A program made the translations under genes and the position numbers. From assembly GCA_030705955.1 (NCBI GenBank), contig JAUZPL010000025.1:1-54206 (forward strand): a DNA stretch of 54,206 nt, written 5' to 3'. Below the pieces are notes generated by a model that was not told where the DNA came from, made no database searches, and saw nothing but the letters and a program-made list of their open reading frames with translations. The stretch comes from Bacillota bacterium (GTDB lineage Bacteria > Bacillota > Bacilli > Bacillales > Cytobacillaceae). Below are positions 8,063 to 15,940 of the stretch, piece after piece (position 1 is the first letter of the stretch; every line of letters starts with the position of its first letter).

Positions 8063-8552
8063 TTGCTAAGACTAGATCATTTTTGATCGTTTACATAATA
8101 GGGAAATTAAATTTGAAGGACCAGAAAGAATTACCTTTAAAAAGCTTGGGGGATTACTATCAAAAAGCTACCCTTCTAGGACGATTTATACAAATCAATT
8201 ACCTAACAGCAATTTACAAATAATGTTCTTACAAATGGATAGTCAAAAGAAATTTGAGTTTACAAGAATATATTTTATGAAACCTACTCCAGAAGAGGTG
8301 GGAATTGTTTCGATTGAAGAGGCAATTGTAATGAAGGATTTCTCTGAAGAAGAATGGAATTATATTGGGGATGTTTTTCAGGAAATAACTGGAAATAATA
8401 AAAAGAAAACATTGGACATTGGAGATACAAAGCTACATTTTATTCAGGATCCATATCATGATTTAACGGTTGAGCTAAAAGCGAAAACCATTAATCAGTT
8501 GTATGAAAAAATTGAATTAGAAAAAGAAAATATTAGATTAGTGATTGGTTAA
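8063..8552 (+). pseudogene. Unknown gene broken by a one-base frameshift
   Basis: From TTG at 8063, preceded by TAGGGGGT, the frame reads MLRLDHF and then meets TGA in a run of five T. Reading one T fewer at 8080-8085 gives an uninterrupted protein of about 162 aa: MLRLDHFDRLHNREIKFEGP and onward through FKKLGGLLSKSYPSRTIYTN into the long downstream frame that ends at 8552. The remaining open part could restart at ATG 8223 or 8235, giving about 105-109 aa. The protein is soluble with alternating strand/helix character, and I do not recognise the family. A sequencing error in the homopolymer is an equal possibility. Confidence 0.65.
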
Positions 8553-8600
8553 GAAATGCTTAAAAATTTAGTATATGGGATTAATCTGAAATCTCATTTG

Positions 8601-8942
8601 TTATTTTTTGAATAAACTTTTCCCATAGGATGGTTCTAATAAATAAGCCTCCTTAAGAAGATCTTGTAATCTTTGTTGGTACATTTCTTTCTTTTTGATT
8701 CGTCTTACTCCTTTTTTACCAATGAAAACTCGAATAGATTCATTGTGTAAGAAATATTTTTTGGAATTTGAATCTTCATATAGAACTTTAAACCATCCTT
8801 CGTTTTTTAATTCTTCAATTGAGGAATCGATTCTCTTGATTCTCTTATTGCTTGGTTTTCGTTCAAAAAATAAAGCCATAATCACATCATCGGCAATATC
8901 TCCAACAAAATCAAATAGAGCCGAAACAATATCATCTAACAT
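8601..8942 (-). CDS. Conserved-looking small protein of unknown function
   Basis: This 113-aa protein has an acidic, hydrophobic N-terminus (MLDDIVSALFDFVGDIADDV) that could be a membrane-binding helix and a strongly basic C-terminal half with several KKK/RR stretches. I do not recognise a family. It is preceded by GTGCACAATG on the minus strand with a weak ribosome-binding site and has no operon partner. Its codon use matches the neighbours, which favours a real gene. Confidence 0.6.
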   Translation of the reverse strand: MLDDIVSALFDFVGDIADDVIMALFFERKPSNKRIKRIDSSIEELKNEGWFKVLYEDSNSKKYFLHNESIRVFIGKKGVRRIKKKEMYQQRLQDLLKEAYLLEPSYGKSLFKK

Positions 8943-9093
8943 TGTGCACTTTCCTAAGTTATTTTAGATTTCAAATTATAATTCAAAAAAACAAACAATA
9001 TCATCTAATTACATAATAATAGAAAAATTCTTTACATTTCAATAGAAAATTGGTTTACTGAATTAGCGAATAATTTTACTAATGGAGTTCTTT

Positions 9094-10314
9094 ATGAAAA
9101 AAATTACGAATTATTTTGGACAATTTCACAAAATGGTTTGGGTATTACTGATTGGAACCGTTTTAGCGCGTGGATCTTCTTTTATGACACTTCCATTTCT
9201 GTCTATCTATTTGTCTAGAAATATGGATTTACCGCCAATTATTATTGGACTTACTGTAGGTATGAGTCCTTTAATGGGCACAGTTGGTGGATTTATAGGA
9301 GGCAATTTATCTGATCGGTTTGGTCGTAAAAGAATTATGCTTATTTCAGTTTTATCAATTGCAATAGTTTTTTATTGTTTTACCATTGCAAAAAGTCAAG
9401 TGATGTTCATCTTATTAAATGCATTAAACGGACTTTGTAATTCATGCTTTGAACCCATTAGTCAAGCATTAATGGCAGATTTAACTGATAAGAAAAAACG
9501 CATGAAAGTTTATTCACTACGCTATACTGCTATAAATATAGGGGCATCAGTAGGGCCATTAATTGGTGCTTATTTTGCCAATCATTCTGCAAAATTATCA
9601 TTCTTCATTACAGGTTCCACTTATTTTCTTTATGCAATTGCACTTTTTTACTTCATGAACAAAATATCTATCACAACTGGTGAAAACAAAAAAGAATCAG
9701 TAACCTTTCGAGATGCTTTTTCTATTGTAAAAAAAGATATGGCTTTACGATATTTAATATTAGGAATTATTCTTGTAAATATAGGGTATGTTCAAATTGA
9801 TTCAAACCTGCCACAGCATTTAGATCATGTTCTAAAAAACGGTGTCACCATGTTCTCTTTTTTGATTTCAATAAATGCAATTATGGTGGTACTACTGCAA
9901 TTGCCTGTTAGCCATTTTGCTGAGAAATTTAAACCGATGCAAATGATGGTAGTTGGAGCTATTTTTATTTCTGGAGGTCTTGTGGGCTTTAGTTTTGTGA
10001 ATGGTTGGGCTATCGCAATCATTTCGATTTTCTTAATTACACTTGGAGAAATATTGATTTTCCCTGCAAATAGTATATTGATTGACCGACTTGCTCCAGA
10101 TCATTTAAGAGGAACCTATTTTGGAGCGGGGCAATTTCGCAAAATTGGAAGCTTTGCGGGTCCTATTATTGGTGGATATTTCCTATCCAATGTAAATGGA
10201 CAAATCATGTTTTGGGTCATATCTATTATAACATTGTGTAGTATTTTTTTCTTTCAAATAGGGAATAGGTCTTATATGAAAAGGCAGGAGCTTCATAAAG
10301 AAACCTCTATATAA
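9094..10314 (+). CDS. MFS multidrug-type efflux transporter
   Basis: This 406-aa major facilitator protein has 12 hydrophobic segments. The loop after segment 2 carries GGNLSDRFGRKR, the MFS motif A (GxLxDrfGrkr). The C-terminal half begins after a short loop near residue 205. It resembles MdtG/YfkF-type drug:proton antiporters; the substrate is unknown. ATG 9094 is preferred over ATG 9082 because GGAG lies 6 nt before it. Its natural terminator, once shared with the aldo/keto reductase gene, has been split by the transposon at 10,332. Confidence 0.9.
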   Translation: MKKITNYFGQFHKMVWVLLIGTVLARGSSFMTLPFLSIYLSRNMDLPPIIIGLTVGMSPLMGTVGGFIGGNLSDRFGRKRIMLISVLSIAIVFYCFTIAKSQVMFILLNALNGLCNSCFEPISQALMADLTDKKKRMKVYSLRYTAINIGASVGPLIGAYFANHSAKLSFFITGSTYFLYAIALFYFMNKISITTGENKKESVTFRDAFSIVKKDMALRYLILGIILVNIGYVQIDSNLPQHLDHVLKNGVTMFSFLISINAIMVVLLQLPVSHFAEKFKPMQMMVVGAIFISGGLVGFSFVNGWAIAIISIFLITLGEILIFPANSILIDRLAPDHLRGTYFGAGQFRKIGSFAGPIIGGYFLSNVNGQIMFWVISIITLCSIFFFQIGNRSYMKRQELHKETSI

Positions 10315-10322
10315 AAAAGCCT

Positions 10323-10331
10323 CTGGAAACC
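10323..10331 (+). repeat. 9-bp target-site duplication, left copy
   Basis: CTGGAAACC immediately precedes the left inverted repeat and is identical to positions 14427-14435 on the far side of the element. Confidence 0.9.
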
Positions 10332-10358
10332 TAACGGGTTCCGATACCTGTCACAAAA
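10332..10358 (+). repeat. Transposon left terminal inverted repeat
   Basis: These 27 bp start TAACGGGTTCCGATACCTGT. They match the reverse complement of 14400-14426 at 25 of 27 positions, with mismatches at positions 13 and 15. Confidence 0.92.
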
Positions 10359-10379
10359 GTAAAAAATGTACACTAAATG

Positions 10380-10417
10380 GACCTTCAAATTGTTAATTAA
10401 TTTGAAGGTCTATTTTT
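10380..10417 (+). terminator. Terminator just inside the transposon left end
   Basis: GACCTTCAAATT (10380-10391) and AATTTGAAGGTC (10399-10410) form a perfect 12-bp stem followed by TATTTTT. It would stop read-through from the upstream MFS gene before the transposase genes. Confidence 0.85.
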
Positions 10418-10488
10418 ATTGATATATGGGAATTAATTTTACTATTAGGTAAAAATTTGTTGTAGAATTTGCATATCAAATTGTAGGG

Positions 10489-10506
10489 TTACAGAAACTT
10501 CTGTAA
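10489..10506. promoter_or_regulatory. Perfect palindrome upstream of the transposase operon
   Basis: TTACAGAAACTTCTGTAA consists of two perfect 8-bp half-sites around AC, 75 bp before the first transposon gene. It is a candidate operator for the 75-aa protein or a transposase-binding site. Confidence 0.45.
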
Positions 10507-10580
10507 TTCCTCAAATTATAGTGCATTTTTAACTACAATTTATCTAACATTAATTTTCCAGTGAAAGGAAGTAATATAAA

Positions 10581-10808
10581 ATGAAAATTCAACCAAGGTA
10601 TTCGAATACAGAAGAAACACCGTTCAATTTAACATTTAAAACAAGGAAGATTCTAGAACATTATTCAGAATACACAGGATTAACACCTTCTCAGATATTA
10701 GAAGAGGTGATACCCGAATTATTAAAGGATGAAGATTTCATCAATTATATTGAAAGTAAACGGAGTAATCTTCGTATGAAACGTGAATTGGGATTAGTAA
10801 ATGGTTAA
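10581..10808 (+). CDS. Small transposon-encoded accessory protein
   Basis: This 75-aa charged protein has a start, MKIQPRYSNTEETPFNLTFK, that could form a beta-strand followed by helices (TRKILEHYSEYTGLTPSQILEEVIPELL). That pattern resembles ribbon-helix-helix DNA-binding proteins, so a regulator of the transposase or an accessory DNA-binding factor is plausible but unproven. It has AAAGGAAG upstream and overlaps the transposase start by 8 nt (ATGGTTAA), which suggests translational coupling. Confidence 0.7.
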   Translation: MKIQPRYSNTEETPFNLTFKTRKILEHYSEYTGLTPSQILEEVIPELLKDEDFINYIESKRSNLRMKRELGLVNG

Positions 10809-12738
10809 GATTAAACGTTTGGCTAACGCAGAGGATATTGTTTGTGGCATTGATACTTTAATAACACAAGAAGAATTAAAACAGCGAAGGCAAGATTATA
10901 AAACTCTATCTGATAAGAATATGAGAACGAAATATAGCGGCGACATTTATCGTCCAGTTATTCTCCATTGGAATGATAAGGATTTTGAAATACAAGTAAA
11001 TTATTGTTCAAATTCATTTTGTAAAAACCATACTCTTCCGCAATTTAAATATAATGTCGGTAAAAGCAGTAGATATAGTTTAAGTGGCAAAAATGAAGAA
11101 CGTGTCCTAAAATGCACACAAGATCCAACAAATCCAAATGGTGTGCCAACTTTCGGTTGCTTTACAAAAACATTTTCAAATTGGGCTTTAGCAACTGAAA
11201 TAGAACGATTGATACGGATTAATTCTGTTATACCACTTGAGCCTGAATATATTTTTCACAAGGAAGGGTGTACTAATATCGATTCGTATTTTGATAATCC
11301 AAAGTCTTTCTATAAGAGAGGATTACATTCTTCTAAAGCACAGAAAGTACAATGTAAAACGTGTAAAAAATACACAAATATTCTTCCTGATAAATCAAGA
11401 ACCACTTCATATAATCAAAAACGAAATGATATCCTAATAAAATTTGCAAAGCATCTAGTTAATCACGTTCCAGTATCCAGAACTTGCGACATCTTAGGTA
11501 TTGGGAGAAGTACTTATTATGAGAAATTAGAGTGGTTGTATCGTTGCTGTTTGGAATTTTTAGAGACTAGAGAATCCAAGCAATTAGTAAGTAAGTCATT
11601 CCCACGAATTTGGTTGAACACTGATATGATGGCATATTATTTGAACAATGTTCGAAAAAAAGGCCAAAAAAAATTACCTTCGGAACTGAGGGAAAAACAG
11701 ATTCAAACACAAGTAGTCATAACAACGGATCTTGATACTCGATATGTATTTAGGGCAGACCCAGCCTACGATTGTTATATTAACTTTGATCAAATTCGTT
11801 CAGATACTGAGTTATTTAAAGATGATCATTTACCTATGGAATTACGCAAGAATGCAAAATTTACAAGGTATTCAAATTATCCTATGGAGCCGACATTAAA
11901 TGATACACAGACAGGGGAGGAATATTATCGAGAATTACGCGAAGTTGTACAAAGAAAAAAGTATGTGGATGGTTTGCACGTCAATCATACCTATACAGCT
12001 ATTGCACAAATGTTTTTAATCAAACAAATAATTAAAACAGATAAATGGCGTATAGTTAGCGATGATGATATGGTCTTGAAATCCGCAATCAAAAAAGTTT
12101 TTTCTGATGAAATTAAGCAAGGGAAGTTACATTACTTTGTAAATAATTTTGATAAATTTCTTTCAAGAGAAGACGCTTATAAGGAATTTATTGAATCTAA
12201 TAGATATTTAAGGGATTGGGCTGAGGATAACGGATTGGAAAAGCTTTCGTTGTATAATATTGCCATTGAATATATGAAAAGACAGCTATCTACACACAAA
12301 TTTTACGAGAGAAAAGTTGCACCTGATGGCACACCGTATGTAGTCCATAAATCAAATAAAATCGAACACCCTATCGCAATGGCTGACCGTGGGAATCGTT
12401 ATATCGATGTTATTACAGATACTTCAAACCTTTCTGATGAACATTTAGCTAGATTAATTGTTAAAGCAAATGATAATTCTGTAAATGCATTTCTTCAAGA
12501 AATTAGACGCAGTGTATCAGTACTTGAAAGACCTTTAGTTACTTCTCGGGGAGACGGAAAATCCTATATTTATTCAAATTTCAATCCTAAATATGCACAA
12601 ATGGCACTGACTATTCTTAGAACATACTATAACTTCTGTAAACCATTTAAAAAAGGAAAAGCAAATGAGACACCCGCCCAAAGATTAGGAATTGCAAACA
12701 AAGTTTACAGTTGGGAGGATATTATTTATAAACGGTAA
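10801..12738 (+). CDS. Large DDE-type transposase
   Basis: This 645-aa protein should cut and join the ends of the 4.1-kb element. Residues about 150-190 hold a Cys-rich segment ending CKTCKK, a likely zinc ribbon. Residues about 195-250 hold a helix-turn-helix (HLVNHVPVSRTCDILGIGRS). Candidate catalytic acids are D275 (WLNTDMM), an Asp of the DDD at 421-423 (IVSDDDMV) and E623 in NETPAQRLG; the last motif is frequent at the C-terminal end of DDE transposases. It starts inside the preceding gene. The length is well above most IS transposases. I cannot assign an IS family with certainty. Confidence 0.85.
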   Translation: MVKIKRLANAEDIVCGIDTLITQEELKQRRQDYKTLSDKNMRTKYSGDIYRPVILHWNDKDFEIQVNYCSNSFCKNHTLPQFKYNVGKSSRYSLSGKNEERVLKCTQDPTNPNGVPTFGCFTKTFSNWALATEIERLIRINSVIPLEPEYIFHKEGCTNIDSYFDNPKSFYKRGLHSSKAQKVQCKTCKKYTNILPDKSRTTSYNQKRNDILIKFAKHLVNHVPVSRTCDILGIGRSTYYEKLEWLYRCCLEFLETRESKQLVSKSFPRIWLNTDMMAYYLNNVRKKGQKKLPSELREKQIQTQVVITTDLDTRYVFRADPAYDCYINFDQIRSDTELFKDDHLPMELRKNAKFTRYSNYPMEPTLNDTQTGEEYYRELREVVQRKKYVDGLHVNHTYTAIAQMFLIKQIIKTDKWRIVSDDDMVLKSAIKKVFSDEIKQGKLHYFVNNFDKFLSREDAYKEFIESNRYLRDWAEDNGLEKLSLYNIAIEYMKRQLSTHKFYERKVAPDGTPYVVHKSNKIEHPIAMADRGNRYIDVITDTSNLSDEHLARLIVKANDNSVNAFLQEIRRSVSVLERPLVTSRGDGKSYIYSNFNPKYAQMALTILRTYYNFCKPFKKGKANETPAQRLGIANKVYSWEDIIYKR

Positions 12739-12839
12739 TCGCTTAACAACTGTGTTAACTTTGCATACCTTTGAAGTTGTAAAAAAGAGGAAATTTTCCC
12801 CTTATGATAGAAGTATTAAAATCAAAGGAGAGGAGCAGT

Positions 12840-14171
12840 TTGAAGCGATATAAAATATTGTTTTTATCTTTTATTGCTATCTTTGTTATAGGTAGTATGA
12901 CTTTTATTGGTTATACCACTTCAGTTAGTAATAGGAAGACCGATTGGCAGGTAAACAATTCTTATAAGATTAATTTACCCTCATCAAATGATTATAGGGA
13001 TTTAAATTTTTTAAAAAAGGTTTTAAAGGGAAAACAGTTTGTCTTTCTTGGGGAAAGTGTACACGGTGTTGCGGAATATAGTTCTTCAAAAGTACGTTTG
13101 ATTAAGTATCTGCACGAGAATTTGGGCTATGATGTTATTGCTTTCGAAAGTGGACTTGGAGATGCTGCCGTTACCCCAGCTTGTATGAATACAGAAGGAT
13201 TTAATTCGACTGTTTTTATGAAAAACACAATTTATGGGGTCTGGACTTCAACCGAAACAAGACAACTATTTGATTATATTCTAAAAACTCAAGATACGAA
13301 TCCACTTGTTTTTGCTGGATTTGATGTTCAATCTTTGTCTACCTTTGGTAATTTTATGACGAGTTGGTTGAAACAATTTAATCCAGAGTATGCAGCATTA
13401 TTCTCAAAACTAGAGTTGGATTGGAGACAAGGAGCATTTAACGAACAAAAGTTGGACGATAAGGAACTAAAACGTTTTGTAGAAGGATATAATCAAGCGA
13501 TTAGTATTGTGAACCAACATTCGACAGAGTTGCAATCGAAGTATTCAAAGAATGCTCAGCTTAAACAAATCATCATCCAAACATTAACCGAACGTATTCA
13601 ATTTATGGAAAGAAAAAATATTTCTAACACTACATTTGATGATGTAAATTCGTTGAGAGATAAGATGATGGAAGAAAATATTCTATGGCTTTCTAAAGTA
13701 GTCTATCCTGGGGAAAAAATAATATTTTGGGGACATAATCAACATATCAGAGATAATAATACACAGATTTATTACAAAGATGTTGGTCAAGCAGAATTTC
13801 AAAAATGGACCACAAAATCAATGTTTCAAGATTTGCCGAATGAATTTAAGAAGAAAAGTTACACGATTGGTTTTTATATGCACGACGGAAAATTTTTCTC
13901 CCCCCTCGATAATATGACACACCAAGTTAATAATGGGAAAAGTTTTTCTAAGAATGATTTGGAATATATTCTGAACAATTCAAAATATGATTACACATTC
14001 ATTAATTTGGAAGGACACACTAAAAATAATTTCAACAGTTGGATGGATCAGCCTATTTATGCACATACACAAGGGCTTCATCCAGAAAAATTAACACCAA
14101 GTAAAACTTATGACGGAATATTTTTTATAAAGCACGTTACTCCTCAAGATTATATTCAAAGTAAACACTAA
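12840..14171 (+). CDS. Membrane-anchored erythromycin-esterase-family protein (transposon cargo)
   Basis: The start is set at TTG 12840 because AAAGGAGAGGAG lies just before it; an in-frame ATG at 12804 has a poorer site. The 443-aa product begins with a signal-anchor helix (YKILFLSFIAIFVIGSMTFI) and then has the erythromycin-esterase fold. The motifs are FLGESVHG (the catalytic region of Ere enzymes), VIAFESG, FAGFDVQS, RDKMMEENILWL and WGHNQHI. True Ere enzymes hydrolyse the macrolide lactone ring, but many family members, such as Bacillus YbfO-like proteins, have unknown substrates. It lies inside the transposon, so it is cargo and could be a resistance or metabolic gene. Confidence 0.85.
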   Translation: MKRYKILFLSFIAIFVIGSMTFIGYTTSVSNRKTDWQVNNSYKINLPSSNDYRDLNFLKKVLKGKQFVFLGESVHGVAEYSSSKVRLIKYLHENLGYDVIAFESGLGDAAVTPACMNTEGFNSTVFMKNTIYGVWTSTETRQLFDYILKTQDTNPLVFAGFDVQSLSTFGNFMTSWLKQFNPEYAALFSKLELDWRQGAFNEQKLDDKELKRFVEGYNQAISIVNQHSTELQSKYSKNAQLKQIIIQTLTERIQFMERKNISNTTFDDVNSLRDKMMEENILWLSKVVYPGEKIIFWGHNQHIRDNNTQIYYKDVGQAEFQKWTTKSMFQDLPNEFKKKSYTIGFYMHDGKFFSPLDNMTHQVNNGKSFSKNDLEYILNNSKYDYTFINLEGHTKNNFNSWMDQPIYAHTQGLHPEKLTPSKTYDGIFFIKHVTPQDYIQSKH

Positions 14172-14228
14172 ATAAATATTTGTTTCAATACAGGTGAGAT
14201 GGTCCAATGGAAAATTTATAAGTGAAAA

Positions 14229-14261
14229 GGCTTGGAAGATATGTAACTCCAAGCTTTTTTT
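14229..14261 (+). terminator. Terminator of the cargo gene
   Basis: GCTTGGA (14230-14236) and TCCAAGC (14248-14254) form a stem followed by seven T residues, 58 bp after the cargo stop codon. Confidence 0.85.
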
Positions 14262-14310
14262 GTCGTTAACATTTGTAAACGTTTGGTTTTTCAAACTGGA
14301 ATTTCGAAAT

Positions 14311-14341
14311 AAAAAGGGTCAAAGTTTTTACTATTTGACCC
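14311..14341 (-). terminator. Inward-facing terminator near the transposon right end
   Basis: On the minus strand, GGGTCAAA and TTTGACCC form an 8-bp stem with a 10-nt loop followed by TTTTTATTT. It would stop transcription from the aldo/keto reductase gene entering the transposon. Confidence 0.75.
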
Positions 14342-14399
14342 TCAAAATAGCGTTAATTTTACTTGCATTTAAGAAAACAATTATTGCTACAAATTTAGA

Positions 14400-14426
14400 T
14401 TTTGTGACAGGAAACGGAACCCGTTA
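14400..14426 (-). repeat. Transposon right terminal inverted repeat
   Basis: These 27 bp end CGGAACCCGTTA. They are the inverted partner of 10332-10358 with two mismatches. Confidence 0.92.
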
Positions 14427-14435
14427 CTGGAAACC
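14427..14435 (+). repeat. 9-bp target-site duplication, right copy
   Basis: CTGGAAACC directly follows the right inverted repeat and is identical to 10323-10331. Confidence 0.9.
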
Positions 14436-14451
14436 GGAGGCTTTTTCTACT

Positions 14452-15396
14452 TTATCTCAAAATATCTTCAATTCGGGCAAGAGTTTCTTCATTTAATTTA
14501 ACACCAGATGCTTTCACATTTTCTTCTAATTGTTCTGGGCGGCTTGCACCAACTAATGCACTTGCTACACCTTTTTGTCTCAAAATCCAAGCAAGAGCCA
14601 GCTGTGCTAATGTTAAGTCGTTATTAAGAGCAACCTCTTTTAGTAATTCAACTTTATCAAGATTTTCATCTGATAGTAAACCAAATAAATTTGTATATTT
14701 TTCCTGGGCTGCGCGGCTGCCTTCTGGGGCTTTTGTACCTTTTTGATATTTTCCAGTTAAGAGTCCTTGAGCTAGTGGTGACCAAACAACTTGACCAATA
14801 CCATGCTTTTCACTGACAGGAAGAACTTCTTTTTCAATATAACGTTCACGCATGCTATATTGAGGCTGATTAATGACAATACGATCAAGTAGTTTTTTAT
14901 CTGCAATATGGACAGCTTCACTAATTTGCTCTGCTTTCCATTCACTAACACCAACATAAAGGACCTTACCTTGACGAACTAGGTCATCTAGAGCACGTAA
15001 TGTCTCTTCAAGCGGGGTTTCTGGGTCGAAACGGTGGCAATAATAAATATCTACATAATCCGTGCCAAGTCGTTTAAGACTTGCATTACATTGTTCGATG
15101 ACATGTTTACGTGACAAGCCTCTGTCGTTGGGACCGTCGCCCATTGGCCAAAAAACCTTTGTAGCAAGAACGTAGGAATCACGTTGATATTTTTTTAAGG
15201 CTTTTCCAACAACCACTTCAGCTGCACCACGCATGTAGACATTGGCGGTATCAAAAAAATTAATGCCAAGATCATATGCTTTATCAATGGATGCTGCGGC
15301 TTTTTCCTCTTCAACATATCCACCATATGTAAGCCAGCTACCTAAACTAATTTCACTTACTTTTAGTCCTGTGTTTCCTAAACGACGATATTCCAT
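14452..15396 (-). CDS. Aldo/keto reductase, Kv-beta-like
   Basis: This 314-aa cytosolic NADPH-dependent oxidoreductase has a TIM-barrel fold. It begins MEYRRLGNTGLKVSEISLGS. The catalytic residues are visible as FFDTANVY (Asp and Tyr), LATKVFWP (Lys) and DIYYCHRFD (His). SPLAQGLLTGKY and the C-terminal ALVGASRPEQLEEN are the cofactor-binding motifs. Closest types are the voltage-gated potassium channel beta-subunit-like reductases (E. coli Gpr/YghZ group), which reduce reactive aldehydes. AGGAGGGG precedes the ATG on the minus strand. Its original terminator was shared with the MFS gene and is now split by the transposon. Confidence 0.93.
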   Translation of the reverse strand: MEYRRLGNTGLKVSEISLGSWLTYGGYVEEEKAAASIDKAYDLGINFFDTANVYMRGAAEVVVGKALKKYQRDSYVLATKVFWPMGDGPNDRGLSRKHVIEQCNASLKRLGTDYVDIYYCHRFDPETPLEETLRALDDLVRQGKVLYVGVSEWKAEQISEAVHIADKKLLDRIVINQPQYSMRERYIEKEVLPVSEKHGIGQVVWSPLAQGLLTGKYQKGTKAPEGSRAAQEKYTNLFGLLSDENLDKVELLKEVALNNDLTLAQLALAWILRQKGVASALVGASRPEQLEENVKASGVKLNEETLARIEDILR

Positions 15397-15519
15397 TAAA
15401 TAAAACCCCTCCTAAGAAAATTTCGTAATACAAAATAAAAATACTATATTTTCTTATCTATTGTCTATTTATTACTTCTAAATGAACAAAATAAATAGTT
15501 AAAATTTTTTTTAGAACTC

Positions 15520-15750
15520 TTAAGAGGTACCTGTCCCTTTCTTTTTTTTGAGAAATTTTACAACTACTTTTATTAGAAGGAAAAAGGCAACTAAAAATAA
15601 AAGAGCATATTCTGCCGGCTCCATAACTTGAAAGGGATTCAATTCTTTTTGGGGAAGTTGAAAAACTTTTGTCCCCATTATTAGATCAAGTGAAATGATA
15701 AGTGAATACAGGGCAGAACCCAAAATTAACGTAATGAATAGTATTTTCAA
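15520..15750 (-). CDS. Small two-helix membrane protein
   Basis: This 76-aa protein has hydrophobic segments at about residues 2-25 and 50-68 and ends in a basic KFLKKKKGTGTS tail facing the cytosol. The start is taken at TTG 15750, which follows AAAGGTGATCC by a few bases; GTG 15759 lies inside that ribosome-binding site. I do not recognise a family. It lies alone between the aldo/keto reductase and the gerK-like operon and reads away from the latter. Confidence 0.65.
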   Translation of the reverse strand: MKILFITLILGSALYSLIISLDLIMGTKVFQLPQKELNPFQVMEPAEYALLFLVAFFLLIKVVVKFLKKKKGTGTS

Positions 15751-15940
15751 TAGGATCACCTTTTGATTGCTAATTTTAATTAGGTTATTATTTTTATTTT
15801 TCCGTTCTCTTTAGTATCTAATGCACGTTTAAACGGATAGTTTGAAATTTGGATAAAATCAAAAACAATGGTTAGTCTAACCAATAATGGGAGCATGTAA
15901 AAGAACTATTTTGTTTGTTTTTTACTAGGAGAGGAATTTT

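Larger units (their letters stand above)
10332..14426 (+). mobile_element. Complete 4,095-bp transposon with DDE transposase and erythromycin-esterase-family cargo
   Basis: The ends are 27-bp inverted repeats beginning TAACGGGTTCCG and containing CCTGTCACAAAA, with 25 of 27 positions matching, flanked by a perfect 9-bp duplication. Inside are a 75-aa protein, a 645-aa transposase overlapping it by 8 nt, and a membrane-anchored erythromycin-esterase homologue. Plus-strand and minus-strand terminators just inside the two ends face inward reading. Joining the flanks with one target copy restores GCCTCTGGAAACCGGAGGC followed by T residues, a terminator hairpin with its loop at the insertion site. 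I do not recognise the element by name. The 9-bp duplication and C-terminal ETPAQRLG motif are compatible with IS1-related DDE families. Confidence 0.9.

Noticed and set aside
8041-8223. 60-codon frame ahead of the 109-codon frame
   Set aside because: It is the wrong phase of a frameshifted gene; the natural protein continues in the phase of the downstream frame.
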